From Ficedula albicollis (taxonomy: Eukaryota; Chordata; Aves; Passeriformes; Muscicapidae), in assembly GCF_000247815.1 (NCBI RefSeq), contig NC_021674.1, forward strand, positions 81,824,935 to 81,888,934: a DNA stretch of 64,000 nt, in the 5' to 3' direction. Of this stretch, positions 1-11,158 are shown in pieces (the first letter of the stretch is position 1; each line of letters begins with the position of its first letter). The notes below the pieces were generated by a model that was not told where the DNA came from, did not search any database, and worked only from the letters and a program-made list of their open reading frames with translations. Made by a program: the position numbers and the translations under genes.

Positions 1-863
1 GCTGTTACGGGCACGTCTCTCGCGGCTGCCATGATGAATGATGTTAGGCTGGCTAATTAAATCAATGCACCTCATTAATGCCTTGCAGCTTCTGAATTTC
101 TTGTCACTCTCTAGTCCCATGGCACACTTTCAGTATCTGCTCTTCTCAGGCCAACATGCAATTTTTTGCACATCCTTCTCTGCAGAGATACAGAAATTCC
201 AGTACTCTCCATCTGAAAGTAAGTTTGAGAAGTATATTTAGTGCATCCAATAAGAGAATAGTTGAAAAATAACCAGTAGCACCTCCTGCTTCCTCATTAA
301 ATTTATTTTTACCATTTCACAAATGAAGACCCATCTGCATCTTTTGGACTTAAGTTATAAGCTAAACAATGGAAATAACTTTTTTATTATTATTTAATAT
401 GTTGGGAATTGTGTTAATGCAGGGAGAGAACAGCTGCTGAGAGATGTTACATGAAAGAATGTAAAGAATCCTACAAGGATTTTCACTCTCCTGCAGCACT
501 GATAAGGATCTGAGTTAGGAATATGGCAGACAATATTGTCCCCACGTGTATTGTGTGTCTGTCTCTGTGCTTGCACATAATAGGGAGCCTTTTTCTGATC
601 CCTTCTTGACTTTTGCCATCTATTAAATGCATAATAAAAAGAGGTTTAAAACCTTACCCCCAAAACCTCCCTGTTTTTCCACAAAACCAGTAGCTTAAGT
701 ATCTATTGGAATATGTTAATTCTCTTGGCAATTTTTCCTTTTTCTCCCCTTCCAGTAAATCATGTTTTCAATACCACCTCAGGATGGAAACAAAAATAAT
801 TTGATGTTTCGTTACTTTTAAAATGTTCTCCCTCTCTTTTCAATTTTTATTTACATTTTTTTC
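1..863. other. Unique AT-rich non-coding sequence
   Basis: No exon or known repeat is recognised. The first 90 bases carry several homeodomain-type cores (TAATTAAAT near 54-62, ATTAATG near 74-80) and the only CpG-containing stretch nearby (1-30). Short open frames at 38-241 (+) and 394-576 (-) lack domains and splice context and are not called. Confidence 0.6.
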
Positions 864-884
864 TTTTTTTTTTTTTTTTTTTTT
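864..884. repeat. Poly-T tract (T21)
   Basis: A 21-base T homopolymer follows a T-rich lead-in from about 842 and ends in TTTTGCAG. It may be simple sequence or the poly-A tail of an old minus-strand retro-insertion, but nothing recognisable sits beside it. It would also serve as a polypyrimidine tract for the candidate microexon that follows. Confidence 0.9.
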
Positions 885-888
885 GCAG

Positions 889-903
889 GCAAAAAAAGGA
901 AAG
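889..903 (+). other. Candidate 15-nt microexon (speculative)
   Basis: Seen: a long T tract ends in TTTTGCAG at 881-888, then come 15 bases (GCAAAAAAAGGAAAG), then a strong-looking donor, AAG|GTAAGG, at 904. The length is a multiple of three and all three phases are open (AKKGK, KKRK or QKKE-type lysine-rich peptides). Known: neural microexons are often 3-27 nt and carry a UGC motif just upstream of the acceptor, as here. Inference only: no flanking exon is identifiable in the window, and an AG and a GTAAGG this close can occur by chance. Confidence 0.15.
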
Positions 904-2441
904 GTAAGGGAAGGAATTTCTTCAGTTAAGGATTTCTCTGGAAGAAATTGGAAGAAGCACATTTCTACAACAGCTAAATGAGCAAGAAACAAAAAAGAGC
1001 AACTACCAATGTTTTAGCCAAGCTCAGCAGCAGCCCATGTCTGGATAGCTTGTTATAATTCAAGTGCATGTTTTAATAGAAGTAAAACCACATTGGTTTG
1101 AATGCACTGAATACCAGTAATTCCCAAACACAGCTTCCTGGCTGTGGGCAAACACCAGCCTTGGCTTGGACTCTGGTATAACTGCATTTGATCATCACAC
1201 TCCAATTCCTTTATGACTGGACTTGCCCCCATCCATCCCAGGGTGTAGAACACAGCCTGGCTCCTCCCTAGGACCCCTGTCTTGTCTTGCTTGATTGCAC
1301 TGAGACAAAGGAAGCATTCTGGAGTAGAATCTGGGACAAAATCTCTCCTTGCACCTTTAGAGCCACTAACTCCAGACCCAATAGCTATGCTGCAAGAGGG
1401 AAGGGTGAGAAATAAACAACCTGACCTGTAGATTAGACTGGAGTGCTGCCAGGGAAAACACTGGGATGAGTACAGTCACAGCATCTTGCTTAAAAGTTTT
1501 CCCTTTTGCAGGTCACTGAAATCTGCTTTCTCCTGACCCTGCAGCTCTTATGTCCTGCCTTTCTTGCACTTTCTGTAGTAGGTATGTTAGTAAAAGCCCT
1601 GGATATAAAAGAAGTCCCCAGGTTGTGTTGCTTCATCTACCACTAACCTGTCACATCATGGTTTGTCCTGCAAGAATCTGGGCTGCATACTGAAATCCAG
1701 CTCATTATTCAGAGGTGATACAACAGCTTTGGCCTGTCCTGTTTCTGCAGCTAAGAGAGCTGTCAGCTCTGCTGTCATTCCTTGTCATCCCATCCAGAAA
1801 CACAGAGAATCCCTTAAAGGAATCAGGTCATCCCAAGGCTGACTCTTGAAATAAAATTGAAACTTATTCAACTGTACATACAAAAAACTTGGACTTTTCC
1901 CTTCGATTGCAGTTTGTATTTGCCTCTTGTTCCACAGATAGTTAATGTGGATAAAAAATATGACATTTTCCAGGAAAATATCTGTTAGAGGTGCCAAAGG
2001 CTGTTCTGTTGTCAGTGCTTTGGGATATTTTCATGGCATGTTTGGCAGAAAGGCTTCCCTCTCTGTCTCCTCCATTTGCCTGAAGCCCAGCATTACCATC
2101 TCATTCAAGAGATGATAATGACTGTGTTCACTTGTTGCACTGGATGTTTGTGCCAAGGATATTTATGAATGTTCTAGCTCATTTTAAATTCAAACTTTAG
2201 TGCCTGGAGACACTTTTGTAGGAAAAGCAATTGAGTCACCATAGCAGAGAAGGAAAGGTTCAGCAGGTAAAGTGGCACTCAGTCAAGAAGGTGCTTGTTG
2301 GCTAGTAAAGTACAGGGGATGACAGCTGCTCTGAGAAAGTGACATTTGCATCTCCAGAGAAGTGAGACTTCTTAATTTAACTGGAGAAGTGTCAAGATCA
2401 TCTGCTGAGTAAGTTAAAAGGAAGTAAGTTTCAGATAGAAA
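904..2441. other. Unique non-coding sequence
   Basis: Mixed composition with no recognised exon, mobile element or simple repeat. Minus-strand frames at 1053-1253 and 1785-1997 have no recognisable domain. Confidence 0.6.
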
Positions 2442-2645
2442 GACAGAAAGTTTCTAAAGGAAAAAATAAATCTTCTCAGAGCCCTGGAAAGACAGAAAGT
2501 TTCTAAGGGAAAAAATAAATCTTCTCAGAGCCTTGTAAAGAAGATTAGTTACAGATGATGGTGTGAGAAAGACAGAAAGTTTCTAAAGGAAAAAATAAAT
2601 CTTCTCAGAGCCCTGTAAAGAAGATTAGTTACAGATGATGGTGTG
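2442..2645. repeat. Three-copy direct duplication (49- and 80-bp periods)
   Basis: The motif GACAGAAAGTTTCTAAAGGA plus a following TCTTCTCAGAGCC block starts at 2442, 2491 and 2571. The second and third copies also share a 33-base extension ending GATGATGGTGTG, so two successive duplications of different size are implied. Copies differ by one to three bases each. Confidence 0.95.
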
Positions 2646-3643
2646 GAGGAAAGGTATTTCTCTAGCAAGTGAAGCCTGTGACACATGGCATGCAGGGAAA
2701 CAGTGTCCCTGATGTGTCTGAAGACTACCTGCAGCAAATAAGAAGGAGATGAAGTAAAAAGGACCTTTTATATTTTTGCTTGCAAGTAGGCTGATTATAG
2801 CCTTCTTTATTATGCCTTAAAACCCTTGCTACTGCTGTGTCTATTTTGGTTGCTGTAAATAAATTTTCCCACTTGGATTTTGCTTTAACTCAGATGGAAT
2901 TAAAGTACTTGATTAAAAATGAGTTGTTGCTTGCTGAAGGTTGCCCCAGCCCTAATGGGCAACTGGGGATGTGGTCACCTAGAGGTGAGGAGGTGGAGTC
3001 CCCTGTTCCCACAGTGAGGGCTCTTAGCAGGATGCTGGTGAGCATACCTGAATCTCAGTGATCTTGTGGGAATTTGTCTCCCCTGCACTAGAGTCATGCT
3101 GTGTTTTCAGTCCTCATGAGCTTATCTTTCTCCGTTCTTTCTTTGTTCATGAGCAGCTCCTGGTTTGCTGGGGGTACAAGCATTTTGGCAGCAATTATGT
3201 CAGAACATTTGCTAGCATCTTACTCTGACTTCTAAATCATAAAGCAGCAAAGGGATTATTGCTGCCATCTCCAAAGCAAAGAAACAAAGGCATAGATGTA
3301 ACAGCACATGCACCTAAGTATTTACCCAGTTTTTTTCCACATTCCTCTTTTTGTTTTCTCCAGCAAAAAGCAGCACTCCCTAGCAACCATTTTAAGGCTG
3401 AGGGCACACTGAAAGCAAGCTTGACAAATGAAAGTGAAATGCTGCGGCATGTGGGACTGGTGGAGCAACCCCGTGGAATTATCAAACCCTCATTGTGCAG
3501 AGCCCCACTGGGCTACATCCCTGGGGGTCACAGGGATGGGAAAAATGCAAGCAGCCACCTAATCTGGTGAGCAGGAGGTGCTTAGGAGACAGGCTCCCGT
3601 GTCTTAGCAACTCGGAATCCTTTCCCAGAGTTAGGTGCTGTGC
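2646..3643. other. Unique non-coding sequence with small hairpin
   Basis: No gene or known repeat. GTTGCCC and GGGCAAC form a short perfect inverted repeat near 2940-2963. Overlapping frames on both strands (3237-3570) are low-evidence open frames without recognisable domains. Confidence 0.5.
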
Positions 3644-3660
3644 TTTTTTTTTTTTTTTTT
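3644..3660. repeat. Poly-T tract (T17)
   Basis: A 17-base T homopolymer followed by CCCC. Simple sequence. Confidence 0.9.
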
Positions 3661-3737
3661 CCCCAAGAAAATGGTGGTGAATTTTCGCCTTACTTCTTAA
3701 GAGGAGTGAAGAAATGAAAATTGCAGTTTTAAATGCT

Positions 3738-3803
3738 GACCAAGTGGGCAGGGCACTTACCTGGGCTGCAGGAATCACAGATTCAGATCCTGCCTTTGCC
3801 TGA
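3738..3803 (+). mobile_element. tRNA-derived SINE remnant, MIR/AmnSINE-like
   Basis: Segments such as GGGCACTTACCTGGGCTGCA and ATTCAGATCCTGCCTTTGCC recall the tRNA-like head of ancient amniote SINEs: a degraded GGTTCAAATCC-type B box followed by TGC-rich sequence. The A box is not convincing and the tail is not recognisable. The family assignment is from memory of the general pattern; a repeat-library alignment would settle it. Confidence 0.4.
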
Positions 3804-3878
3804 GGAGGTTCGACCATCAGTGTATTAAGAATAGACTCCTCACCAGGATGGGATATCTAGGACAAGATTCTGCCTAGT

Positions 3879-3922
3879 GGTGTCATCTAAAGACTCAGTT
3901 GGTGTCATCCAAAGACTCAGTG
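3879..3922. repeat. 22-bp direct tandem duplication
   Basis: GGTGTCATCTAAAGACTCAG at 3879 recurs at 3901 with one substitution, directly abutting. Confidence 0.9.
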
Positions 3923-5067
3923 CCAGCTGTGTGGTCCTGCCCTCTTCTCCATACCAGCTGGGATGGCTTTCTGACCACACAGCACGCTGCTACAATTCAC
4001 AAAGCAGGAGACATTCACCTTGGTTCTGTTTCTTTAGTTTCTCCTGGAAGGGGAATAAAAAGGAGGACAAAGGTGCTGAAAAGCAGCATCTTATTCCTTG
4101 AGTATCCATTGGACTGATCCAGTTGCACCATTTATGACCTCACCTATCAAAGCTGCTCACTCAACTTCTCAGGGAGCTGTAAAATGTACCCTGAACTTGA
4201 TAAAGACTCTCTAGCCCATAGCTGAAATGCTCATCTATAAAAGGTGAGACATGGACTTTATTCTCTTACCATGTATTTCCCACTGTGTTGTTTTTTTTCC
4301 ACTTGAAATTATACTGAGGGCATTTCTGCATACCTGTCATATGCAGTAAAACTGAGATTCTGCAGTCTTAAATAACTGGCCAGGGCTCTCAAGCAGAGAA
4401 ATGTAGGATTGATTGTGTTTTGATTCACACTGTTTAATCTTCAGTTAGTAGTAAGTAAACCAGGGCAGCTGAACACCCCTTCCAAACTCAATAACATGCA
4501 TAATTTTGAGGGACTTCAGCAAATGTCCTGGTTGCCTGCCTGTGGTGTGGCTTCTCATATCACTCATGAGTACTGAGCTTGATAACAGATAGCCAGAAGT
4601 CTTCATATTCTCATCTGTCAGTTTGTGCTCCAGTAGCTTCTACTAGCAACAAATGTTATTGTAAAGGTATCAGCCCTTGGAGGAGATGCATAGGAAAATA
4701 ATAAGGTGAAGTAGGTGTCAAATGTCTAGCCAAGATGATATTAATACCAATCCCCACTAAATAAAGTGTCAAACTTGTCAGTATGACCATCAGGCAGGGA
4801 AGTTAAAAGGTAAAAAAGCAATCAGTGTAGCTGACTTTTAAGTATGTCTTCCAGTTCTTATCAAAAATTTTTGTCATCATTCTTGGGGATCTTTATAGCA
4901 AAAAATAAAGAGGCTATATAAATGCCAGAATTTTTTCTCCAGAGATTTTTTAGTGCCGGTGAAAACTTGCTGTTGTCCAGATCCATTAGTTTTGGTAGAG
5001 GCTGAGCATTAGAGGACCATATTCTATCCCTGCCTCCATGCAATGTTTAGAAACTTGAGTGATTCAG
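3923..5067. other. Unique non-coding sequence
   Basis: AT-rich, with no recognised gene, RNA or mobile element. Confidence 0.6.
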
Positions 5068-5332
5068 AACATCCACTGTCTGATGTCAGTGGCCGTGGCA
5101 TATTAGACAGGCAATGACTAAAATAATTTCAGTGTCCATGACAGGCATCCATAGCAGGATGTAAACATCCACTGTCTGATGTCAGTGGCCATGGCATATT
5201 AGATAGGCAATGACTAAAATAATTTCAGTGTCCATGGAACATCCACTGTCTGATGTCAGTGGCCGTGGCATATTAGACAGGCAATGACTAAAATAATTTC
5301 AGTGTCCATGACAGGCATCCATAGCAGGATGT
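5068..5332. repeat. Three-copy direct duplication (96- and 74-bp periods)
   Basis: Units beginning AACATCCACTGTCTGATGTC start at 5068, 5164 and 5238. Copies one and three share a 20-base 3' extension (ACAGGCATCCATAGCAGGAT) that copy two lacks. Copies one and three look identical over the shared part; copy two differs at about two positions. Confidence 0.95.
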
Positions 5333-6115
5333 TTGGATTCATCCCTAGATATTTTTGATGGTTTTTGAAATCCTTACAGGACACCCAATTTGTTACTTTT
5401 TTTGATTGGAAAAAATGTTTGAAGTTTTATGTAAAGTAATATATGGTAGAACTATGAAGGAATAACTTGTCTAGTCACTGAGCCTGAAAATATTAATATG
5501 TACAAGGATTACAAATCCTACTGGTCTACTTTACTTTGAAAATGGTAATTGAGCACATTAGAAGCTTAGTCCTCTTGATTTCAGCTACCTGTTTCTTATA
5601 CTTACTCAACTTAGTCCTAACAAACTTGCCCAAAATTACATGGTTACACTCAGATACTCCACAACTGACTGTTCTCTATCAAGGCACAGTCCTGATTTGT
5701 TGTTAAATCAATGCCTATTTCATTTCCTCTTTGTTTATTCTGTTTCTTTAAAGGTTTTATAGTTGAAATAATAATACAGTGTTGGCATAAAAGGGAAATT
5801 GCCAGATTTTAAATAATCAGTTACTGAAGCAGTATAAACTGCTTCAGGACACATGTCTTGTATATGAGTGAATAAGTTGCACTGTAGCAGCCAAATTAAG
5901 GATTTTAGGAACTTTCATTTTGGAGCAACATGTTCTGGCTTCTGTTGGAAACAAGACAGATGACAGTTTTCATACAGAATAGGAAAGCTTATGTTCCTTA
6001 ACAAAAGAGAGTTTACCTTCCAAAATAAACATTATCTAAGGTAACTCAGGGACTCCATGTATTTCTGCACTTGATTCCCTATGCCATATATATTTTTTAT
6101 ATGCTGTAAATCTTA

Positions 6116-6122
<7 letters not shown>
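5333..6122. other. Unique AT-rich non-coding sequence
   Basis: No gene, recognised repeat or structured RNA seen. AT content rises toward the TA microsatellite at 6123. Confidence 0.55.

Positions 6123-6153
<31 letters not shown>
6123..6153. repeat. (TA)n microsatellite
   Basis: About fifteen uninterrupted TA units, preceded by imperfect TA-rich sequence from about 6090 and followed by TGCATGC. Likely length-polymorphic. Confidence 0.95.
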
Positions 6154-6156
<3 letters not shown>

Positions 6157-7464
6157 TGCTATATGTTATATGTGCTCTCTTAGCATATGTAAAACTATGC
6201 AAGTTAGTAGATTCCACTCAGGTAGTGAAACATCAGGTAATATTGTCTGTATATTTAGGTTCAAAGGACTTGTCAGAAATAAAGATAGTCTGGAGTATAA
6301 TATAGTCAAGTTCAATTTGTTCTTGGTAAGGTGACTCCAAATCATATTAGAGACTGAGTGGCAGCTCCTGAGGCAGTCACAATAACAACAGTTTTATCTG
6401 CACTCATTCACCATTTTCAAGAACAAAGGTTAATAAACAGGAGATAGAATATTTATTCTAATATAGGTCCCTGGAGTACTAAGTCATCTTTAATGAGAAA
6501 TGAGGTAATTACCAGTTCTGTCACCTTTCGTCTCTCAAATACACTTGAAACTGTTTAATATGAGGCTCATGTTGTTCAATAGAAAATAAAGAATTAGAAA
6601 TTATTACAAAGCATTTCAGTATTACTATATTAATGTAAAGACAATGAAGCTGGAATATCTAAGTATATATTTCAAGGCAATTTGAATGCCTTTCTTAAAT
6701 CAGAATGGAATGAGATGTCAGGACAAAAAAATACATCAGTTGTTCTGGTCTGCCATCATCATAATCATCACAGACTCAGCTCCTCAAATTAGAGGTATTT
6801 TGGGCTTGAAATGGAAAACATAGGGAAAGAATTGGACTGTGACAAATTCTGGAAGGGTGCATTGTGCATTTCTAAATTTTCATCACCTGCCTTATATGCA
6901 GAAAGCTTGTGGAGAGTGATATGAGACCAGCTAGGATGAAAATAAGTCACAAAAGTAATGTGTGAGAAGAAAGAGCAAGGAACAACTACAATTAAAGGAA
7001 ATACAGACTTCTGGAAGGCTGTAAGAGTAATTTTCACTTGCTTTACTATATTTTATGGATCAAAGGTTCTTGAAGTGGATGTAAGTGCCTGTCCCTTTTT
7101 GCAATGTCAGAGCGGTGGAAAGGAGACACAGATGTAGATTGGAGCCACGTCCTGCAGAATTAGGTTATGGGAAGGTAATTGCACAAACAGCCTCATCCAT
7201 ATGCTGCTCGGGGCAGGCAGGATTAAAACAACTCAAGTTCCACAAGGCAAAATAAAGAGTGGCTCTCAGGTCCCTGGTGGGCCAGGAACGTGGCCCTCTG
7301 GAGCACACTCTCCATCCCTCTCTGCACTGGGGTGCTGCTTGGAGAGAGCCCGAGCAGCAGAGACGTGGGGTTGGTGGCACCTGGCTGTCCCCATGGCACA
7401 GCTGGGAGTGGGACTCCAGGCTGGACCCCAGCTTTGGCTTCCCCTGCAGGCAAGGTGGGCCAGG
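6154..7464. other. Unique non-coding sequence, becoming GC-richer after 7200
   Basis: No exon recognised. Long overlapping frames on both strands from 7165 onward arise in GC-rich sequence and run antisense to, or out of frame with, the CR1 fragment that follows. Confidence 0.5.
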
Positions 7465-7665
7465 GGGATAAAGATGGTGGAGTGGGTGATATGCCAGATG
7501 TTGGTGCCACCCTTTGGAAGGACCTGGACAGGCTGCAGACACAAAATTGGGTGGAGTGGGTGATATGCCAGATGTTGGTGTCACCCTTTGGAAGGACCTG
7601 GACAGGCTGCAGAAATGGGCTGACAGGAGCATCGTGAGGTTCAACACAGGGAAAGTTCTAGGTGG
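7465..7665 (+). mobile_element. CR1 LINE ORF2 fragment (C-terminal part of reverse transcriptase)
   Basis: Plus-strand translation near 7470-7540 reads GGVGDMPDVGATLWKDLDRL, and after a duplication it continues as LWKDLDRLQKWADRSIVRFN (about 7585-7645). CR1-family RTs carry a recognisable block of this kind (…LGG V.DTP… DLDRLQKWAD…KFN…) just after the catalytic core. The fragment is about 200 bp with no ORF1, endonuclease or 3' tail, and the internal duplication shifts the frame. It is a dead, 5'- and 3'-truncated copy; the RT assignment is strong, the subfamily unknown. Confidence 0.8.
7476..7614. repeat. Direct duplication inside the CR1 fragment (74-bp offset)
   Basis: A 65-base block starting GGTGGAGTGGGTGATATGCC at 7476 recurs at 7550 with one substitution and a 9-base spacer. 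Because it lies within the CR1 remnant and breaks its frame, it arose after, or independently of, the insertion. Confidence 0.93.
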
Positions 7666-8446
7666 AGAGGCAAGGGTGGTGGTGGGATGGCCAAAGGACA
7701 CAGAGGGCTGAAGAGGAGGAAGAACCAGGACACATAACATCCAGCTGAGGAAGGGCACCTGGCTGAAGTTTTGGGGAAAAGGCAGCTAGCAGGCTCCTGT
7801 GTTTGGAAGAGGAGTAATCATGACTGTGAGAAGAAGATGTGAAAATGTCTTGGATGGCAACAGCAGGAGAAAGGCCTGGATGGTGGCCCTGCTATGGCCT
7901 GTCAGGGGTCACCCCTGTATCTTCTGCAAAGGCATTATGGAGATCAGTGACTTTCTCAGCCCCCATGCCCCTGGCCCCTGGGAAGGAGACTTGCAAAGGG
8001 AGCAGTGGGGACATAGAGCACTCTTTGAAAAATGTAGGTCTATATCCACAAAGAAGTTGTGTGGTGTGCACTTCCACCCACTCCCCCAACACACACACCA
8101 CATCCTTCCTCCCCTGTTTCCACTTTTCTTCATGTAAACATTTATTTAGCTTTAAAAAGTTACTGGCAGATGGCTGATGAGGTTGTTCCCAGGTTATAGT
8201 GGCTAAGCCAGCTCCAGGCTTGGTTCATTACCGAGTAATTATGGCTTTGCATCTTCTTGTTTGCTATTCAATAATTGTCCTCTTCAGTGAAACTGCCCAT
8301 TGACCTGAATAAAATATAATTTTGTCTCACATCGACTTTCAACTTTTTAAAGGCATTTCTCCATTGGATTGGCTTCCTCCAATAATGCTCATGTTTGTTA
8401 TGGATTTCCCTGACAACATAACAGTATGGAAATAAACATTTGCACG
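7666..8446. other. Unique sequence with TAAT-rich island
   Basis: 7666-8190 is GC-moderate with no recognised feature; the frames at 7799-8177 are shadows of each other with no domain. 8215-8420 is AT-rich, free of recognised repeats, and dense in homeodomain-like cores (GAGTAATTATGG, CAATAATTG), the look of a conserved non-coding element. Conservation cannot be assessed here. Confidence 0.35.
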
Positions 8447-8546
8447 AATCCTTTCTGCTTCGGATCTAATATGCAATAGTCATTTTTGCATCAGTACTAA
8501 TCCTTTCTGCTTCAGATCTAATATGCAATAGTCATTTTTGCATCAG
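8447..8546. repeat. 48-bp direct duplication (52-bp offset)
   Basis: AATCCTTTCTGCTTCGGATC…TTTTTGCATCAG at 8447-8494 recurs at 8499-8546 with one substitution, separated by four bases. Confidence 0.95.
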
Positions 8547-9237
8547 CAGTCACAGTCTTGCATTCCCTTCTTCAGTGTAAGGGTGAATCTGCTCCTCAGC
8601 ATTACTGGTGCATCTCAGCTTCTCTGTATCACAACTTCCCAGAGCTCCTTGTCCCACAGGGGGGAAGATGCTGAGGCTTCTGCACTAAGTTGGCACCTAC
8701 TTTAGTCCTCCTCCATAATGACAGCTTTCAGAAGTGCTAGCACTAGTAAATCCACTCAAAGACACTTGCAGACTCCTATCCATCCACTTTCCTTTCTCAT
8801 TTGAAGGTTTGGAAAGCTCCCAGACCATGGAAAGCTTGGGAGTGTATTATTTCTTCTCTGGTCGTGGTGCAGTAGCTTGGGAGAAATTGGGGAATTCACT
8901 TCCGGGGAAGTGGTGCAGCAAACTCCCAGTTAACTTCTTGATTTAGCACCTTTTTCTCACTGAAAAATCAGCAGGTTTGTTTAAAACTGTGCAGAGCAAT
9001 TCTGCACAATTAACTACTGCTGTCAGTGATCCCTTTTATACCTAAAGGAAACTGCACACAGCACTTCTGAATGTAATTTGATGTGGTAGGTTTATTACAC
9101 TAGTACCCAGGAGAAAATTTTCAAGACTACTCCATGCAAGTTCAGCTGGTTTTTTACAACTAATTAATTAATTAATATTCTTTCAGGTCCATGTGATTTT
9201 AATGCAGCACAACCATTTACATGTTAAGAAGTGGAGA
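8547..9237. other. Unique non-coding sequence
   Basis: No recognised gene or mobile element. A short (TTAA/TAAT)n stretch occurs near 9159-9175. Confidence 0.55.
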
Positions 9238-9340
9238 ACATAAAAATAAAATGAAAATAACTTTTTTCACTCCAAACCTTATGAATTTACTTCCATTTAA
9301 AAGACTAGAAATAGTTTCTGCGAAGAACAAGAAGTTATTA
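9238..9340 (+). repeat. Dispersed repeat, copy 1 (partner at 11056-11158)
   Basis: About 103 bases, including CTCCAAACCTTATGA and AAAAGACTAGAAATAGTTTC, recur in the same orientation 1,818 bases downstream with roughly 10-15% divergence. The sequence is not a family I recognise. It may be an old segmental copy or two members of an unnamed repeat family. Confidence 0.85.
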
Positions 9341-9760
9341 AAAAAACAACACATTCGGTCAAAATATTTTTAAAATTTGCAGGGTAGTCATTTGGTGCAG
9401 AGACTTAAATATTTGGTTTCAAATTCCAACATATGTTTGTTCCACTTGGAAGGCCTCTGTAAACAGTCCCAATTACTGCTAATTGATTTAAATCTCAGAA
9501 CTCAGTAGGAAATCACAGATGTTAACTTCTCAGCAATGCACTAAAACTTCCTGAGTTTCTCACAAAAAAGATTTGGTGTAATTGCAAGATATCTTTTTGA
9601 GGCACAGGGATTATATAAATCTGTTCCGGTGAGAGCTGTTACACGGAAAGCATTGATGTTAAGCTTGTAAGACTGTTAAGGAAAATAACTTTATATTTGT
9701 TTTTGAGACCTTCAACCTGTAGAAGACTGAAAAAAACCTCTAATGCTTTTGTACTGCAAA
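9341..9760. other. Unique AT-rich non-coding sequence
   Basis: Nothing recognised. Confidence 0.5.
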
Positions 9761-9840
9761 GAAGAGAGAAACTCTTTCTTTTTTGGATGCCCATGGAAAA
9801 TTAGAAAAGAGAAGCTCCTTTTTTTTGGATGCCCATGAAA
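9761..9840. repeat. Imperfect direct duplication (about 46-bp offset)
   Basis: AGAGAAACTC plus a T run plus GGATGCCCATGGAAA recurs as AGAGAAGCTC plus a T run plus GGATGCCCATGAAA. The T-run lengths differ by about two bases. Confidence 0.8.
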
Positions 9841-10273
9841 GGGTTCAGAATCCTTTAAAAAGAAAGCTGACAATTTTCTTGAAAAGCTGGAAAAAAGGTG
9901 TGGCAGAAAGACCTGAAAAAAATCTAGTCAGCAGAAAATAGGTCTCCTGAACTGGTGTGCAATGCTGAAGCTTAAGTTACAGGACAGAGAACAGAGGGAA
10001 AATGTTCTAGAAGTCTTTGATTAAAAAAGCATAAAAGTTGCCAATGAACTTACACAATGGACATAAGTCCATAAGCAGGATGCAATAACCACTTAAATGT
10101 AAATGGAGACAAGCTTCAGCAGCCAAATTGCTTCTAGAATTAAAATGACCCTGCTCCCTTCCTTGTCCACAGATACGACCTACAGACGCTATCTTCTGGC
10201 TAATCCTCATTTTCATTTTCCTTCCTGTGGCAATTATGATGAAGTTCTCTGTAGCAGAAGTGTTTTTTCTGAA
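9841..10273. other. Unique non-coding sequence
   Basis: Nothing recognised. The opposing frames at 10007-10300 lack domains. Confidence 0.5.
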
Positions 10274-10396
10274 GTTCAAAGAAAATTTAAAAAAATATAG
10301 CGCTGGTCAAATAAATTCTTTAATATCATTAAGATTCAAAGAAAACTAAAAAAAATTATAGTGCTGGTCAAATAAATTCTTTAATATCATTAAGAA
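10274..10396. repeat. 61-bp direct tandem duplication
   Basis: TTCAAAGAAAA…GCTGGTCAAATAAATTCTTT…ATCATTAAG occurs at 10274-10333 and again at 10335-10396, with about three substitutions and a one-base A-run difference. Confidence 0.93.
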
Positions 10397-11055
10397 TTCA
10401 GTAATATCCCAAGCTGACAGGGATATTATCTTGCAGTAAGATGAAGTGCTGCAGACCAATTCCTGGCAGGTTGCCCAGCAGGTGAATTGGGAGCTCTGCT
10501 TGTGTGGCTTAAAGCTCTGGGGCATCTCTGGGCTGCAGATTATTTTTTTTGCTGGAGTTTCAAGACCTTAAGGCTTGGTAGCTCTGACACAGTGCAGACT
10601 AAAAGCAACAGCTTCCTGAAGATAGTGAGTTGGATAAAGCTGTAAATTAGAAATCAAAAGAACTGGGGTCTTCTGTGTGACAGCCATTTGCCAATGCCTC
10701 TGCATCCTTGTTAAAACAAAAGCATTGTCTGTCACTGTGAAGTTTTCTGAATCCATTAGAAATGTGCTGTATGTCAGGAACGTGGTGCTCACAGAGCGAC
10801 TGAGTGTTCCAGGCATGGCTTCCAACTCAGAAGTTGACAGAGGGTGAATCCCTTTCCTAGGATGTAACAACAGCACAAAGGAAATTCAAGTGGCCCCCCT
10901 TCTGCAGCAGAGGTCATGTTTATGTCCATAAACATAACATAAACAAGTCTGTCTGTCTGGCAGAGGTGTCTGTCCCCACGTGCACTGGCCAGAAATGAGC
11001 AGCCTAGTGGGCAGATCACCATTTGAGAAACAAGCTCTGGCCTCCAGTTAAAAGG
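10397..11055. other. Unique non-coding sequence
   Basis: Two overlapping minus-strand frames (10568-11022) have no recognisable domain or splice signals that I trust. Confidence 0.5.
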
Positions 11056-11158
11056 ACATAAAAATTAAATTAAAATAACTTTTTTTCCTCCAAACCTTAT
11101 GATTTTAACTTTGTTTAAAAGACTAGAAATAGTTTCTGCTAAGAACAACAAGTTACTA
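11056..11158 (+). repeat. Dispersed repeat, copy 2 (partner at 9238-9340)
   Basis: Same orientation as the upstream copy, sharing CTCCAAACCTTATGA and AAAAGACTAGAAATAGTTTC with scattered substitutions. The similarity starts and stops abruptly, and the flanks are unrelated. Confidence 0.85.

Noticed and set aside
2442..2645. CRISPR-like spaced repeats
   Set aside because: Only three copies with unequal periods and no unique spacers of constant size, in a vertebrate-type genome; this is a local duplication.
7165..7758. 197-codon minus-strand frame
   Set aside because: It lies antisense to the CR1 reverse-transcriptase fragment and its internal duplication.
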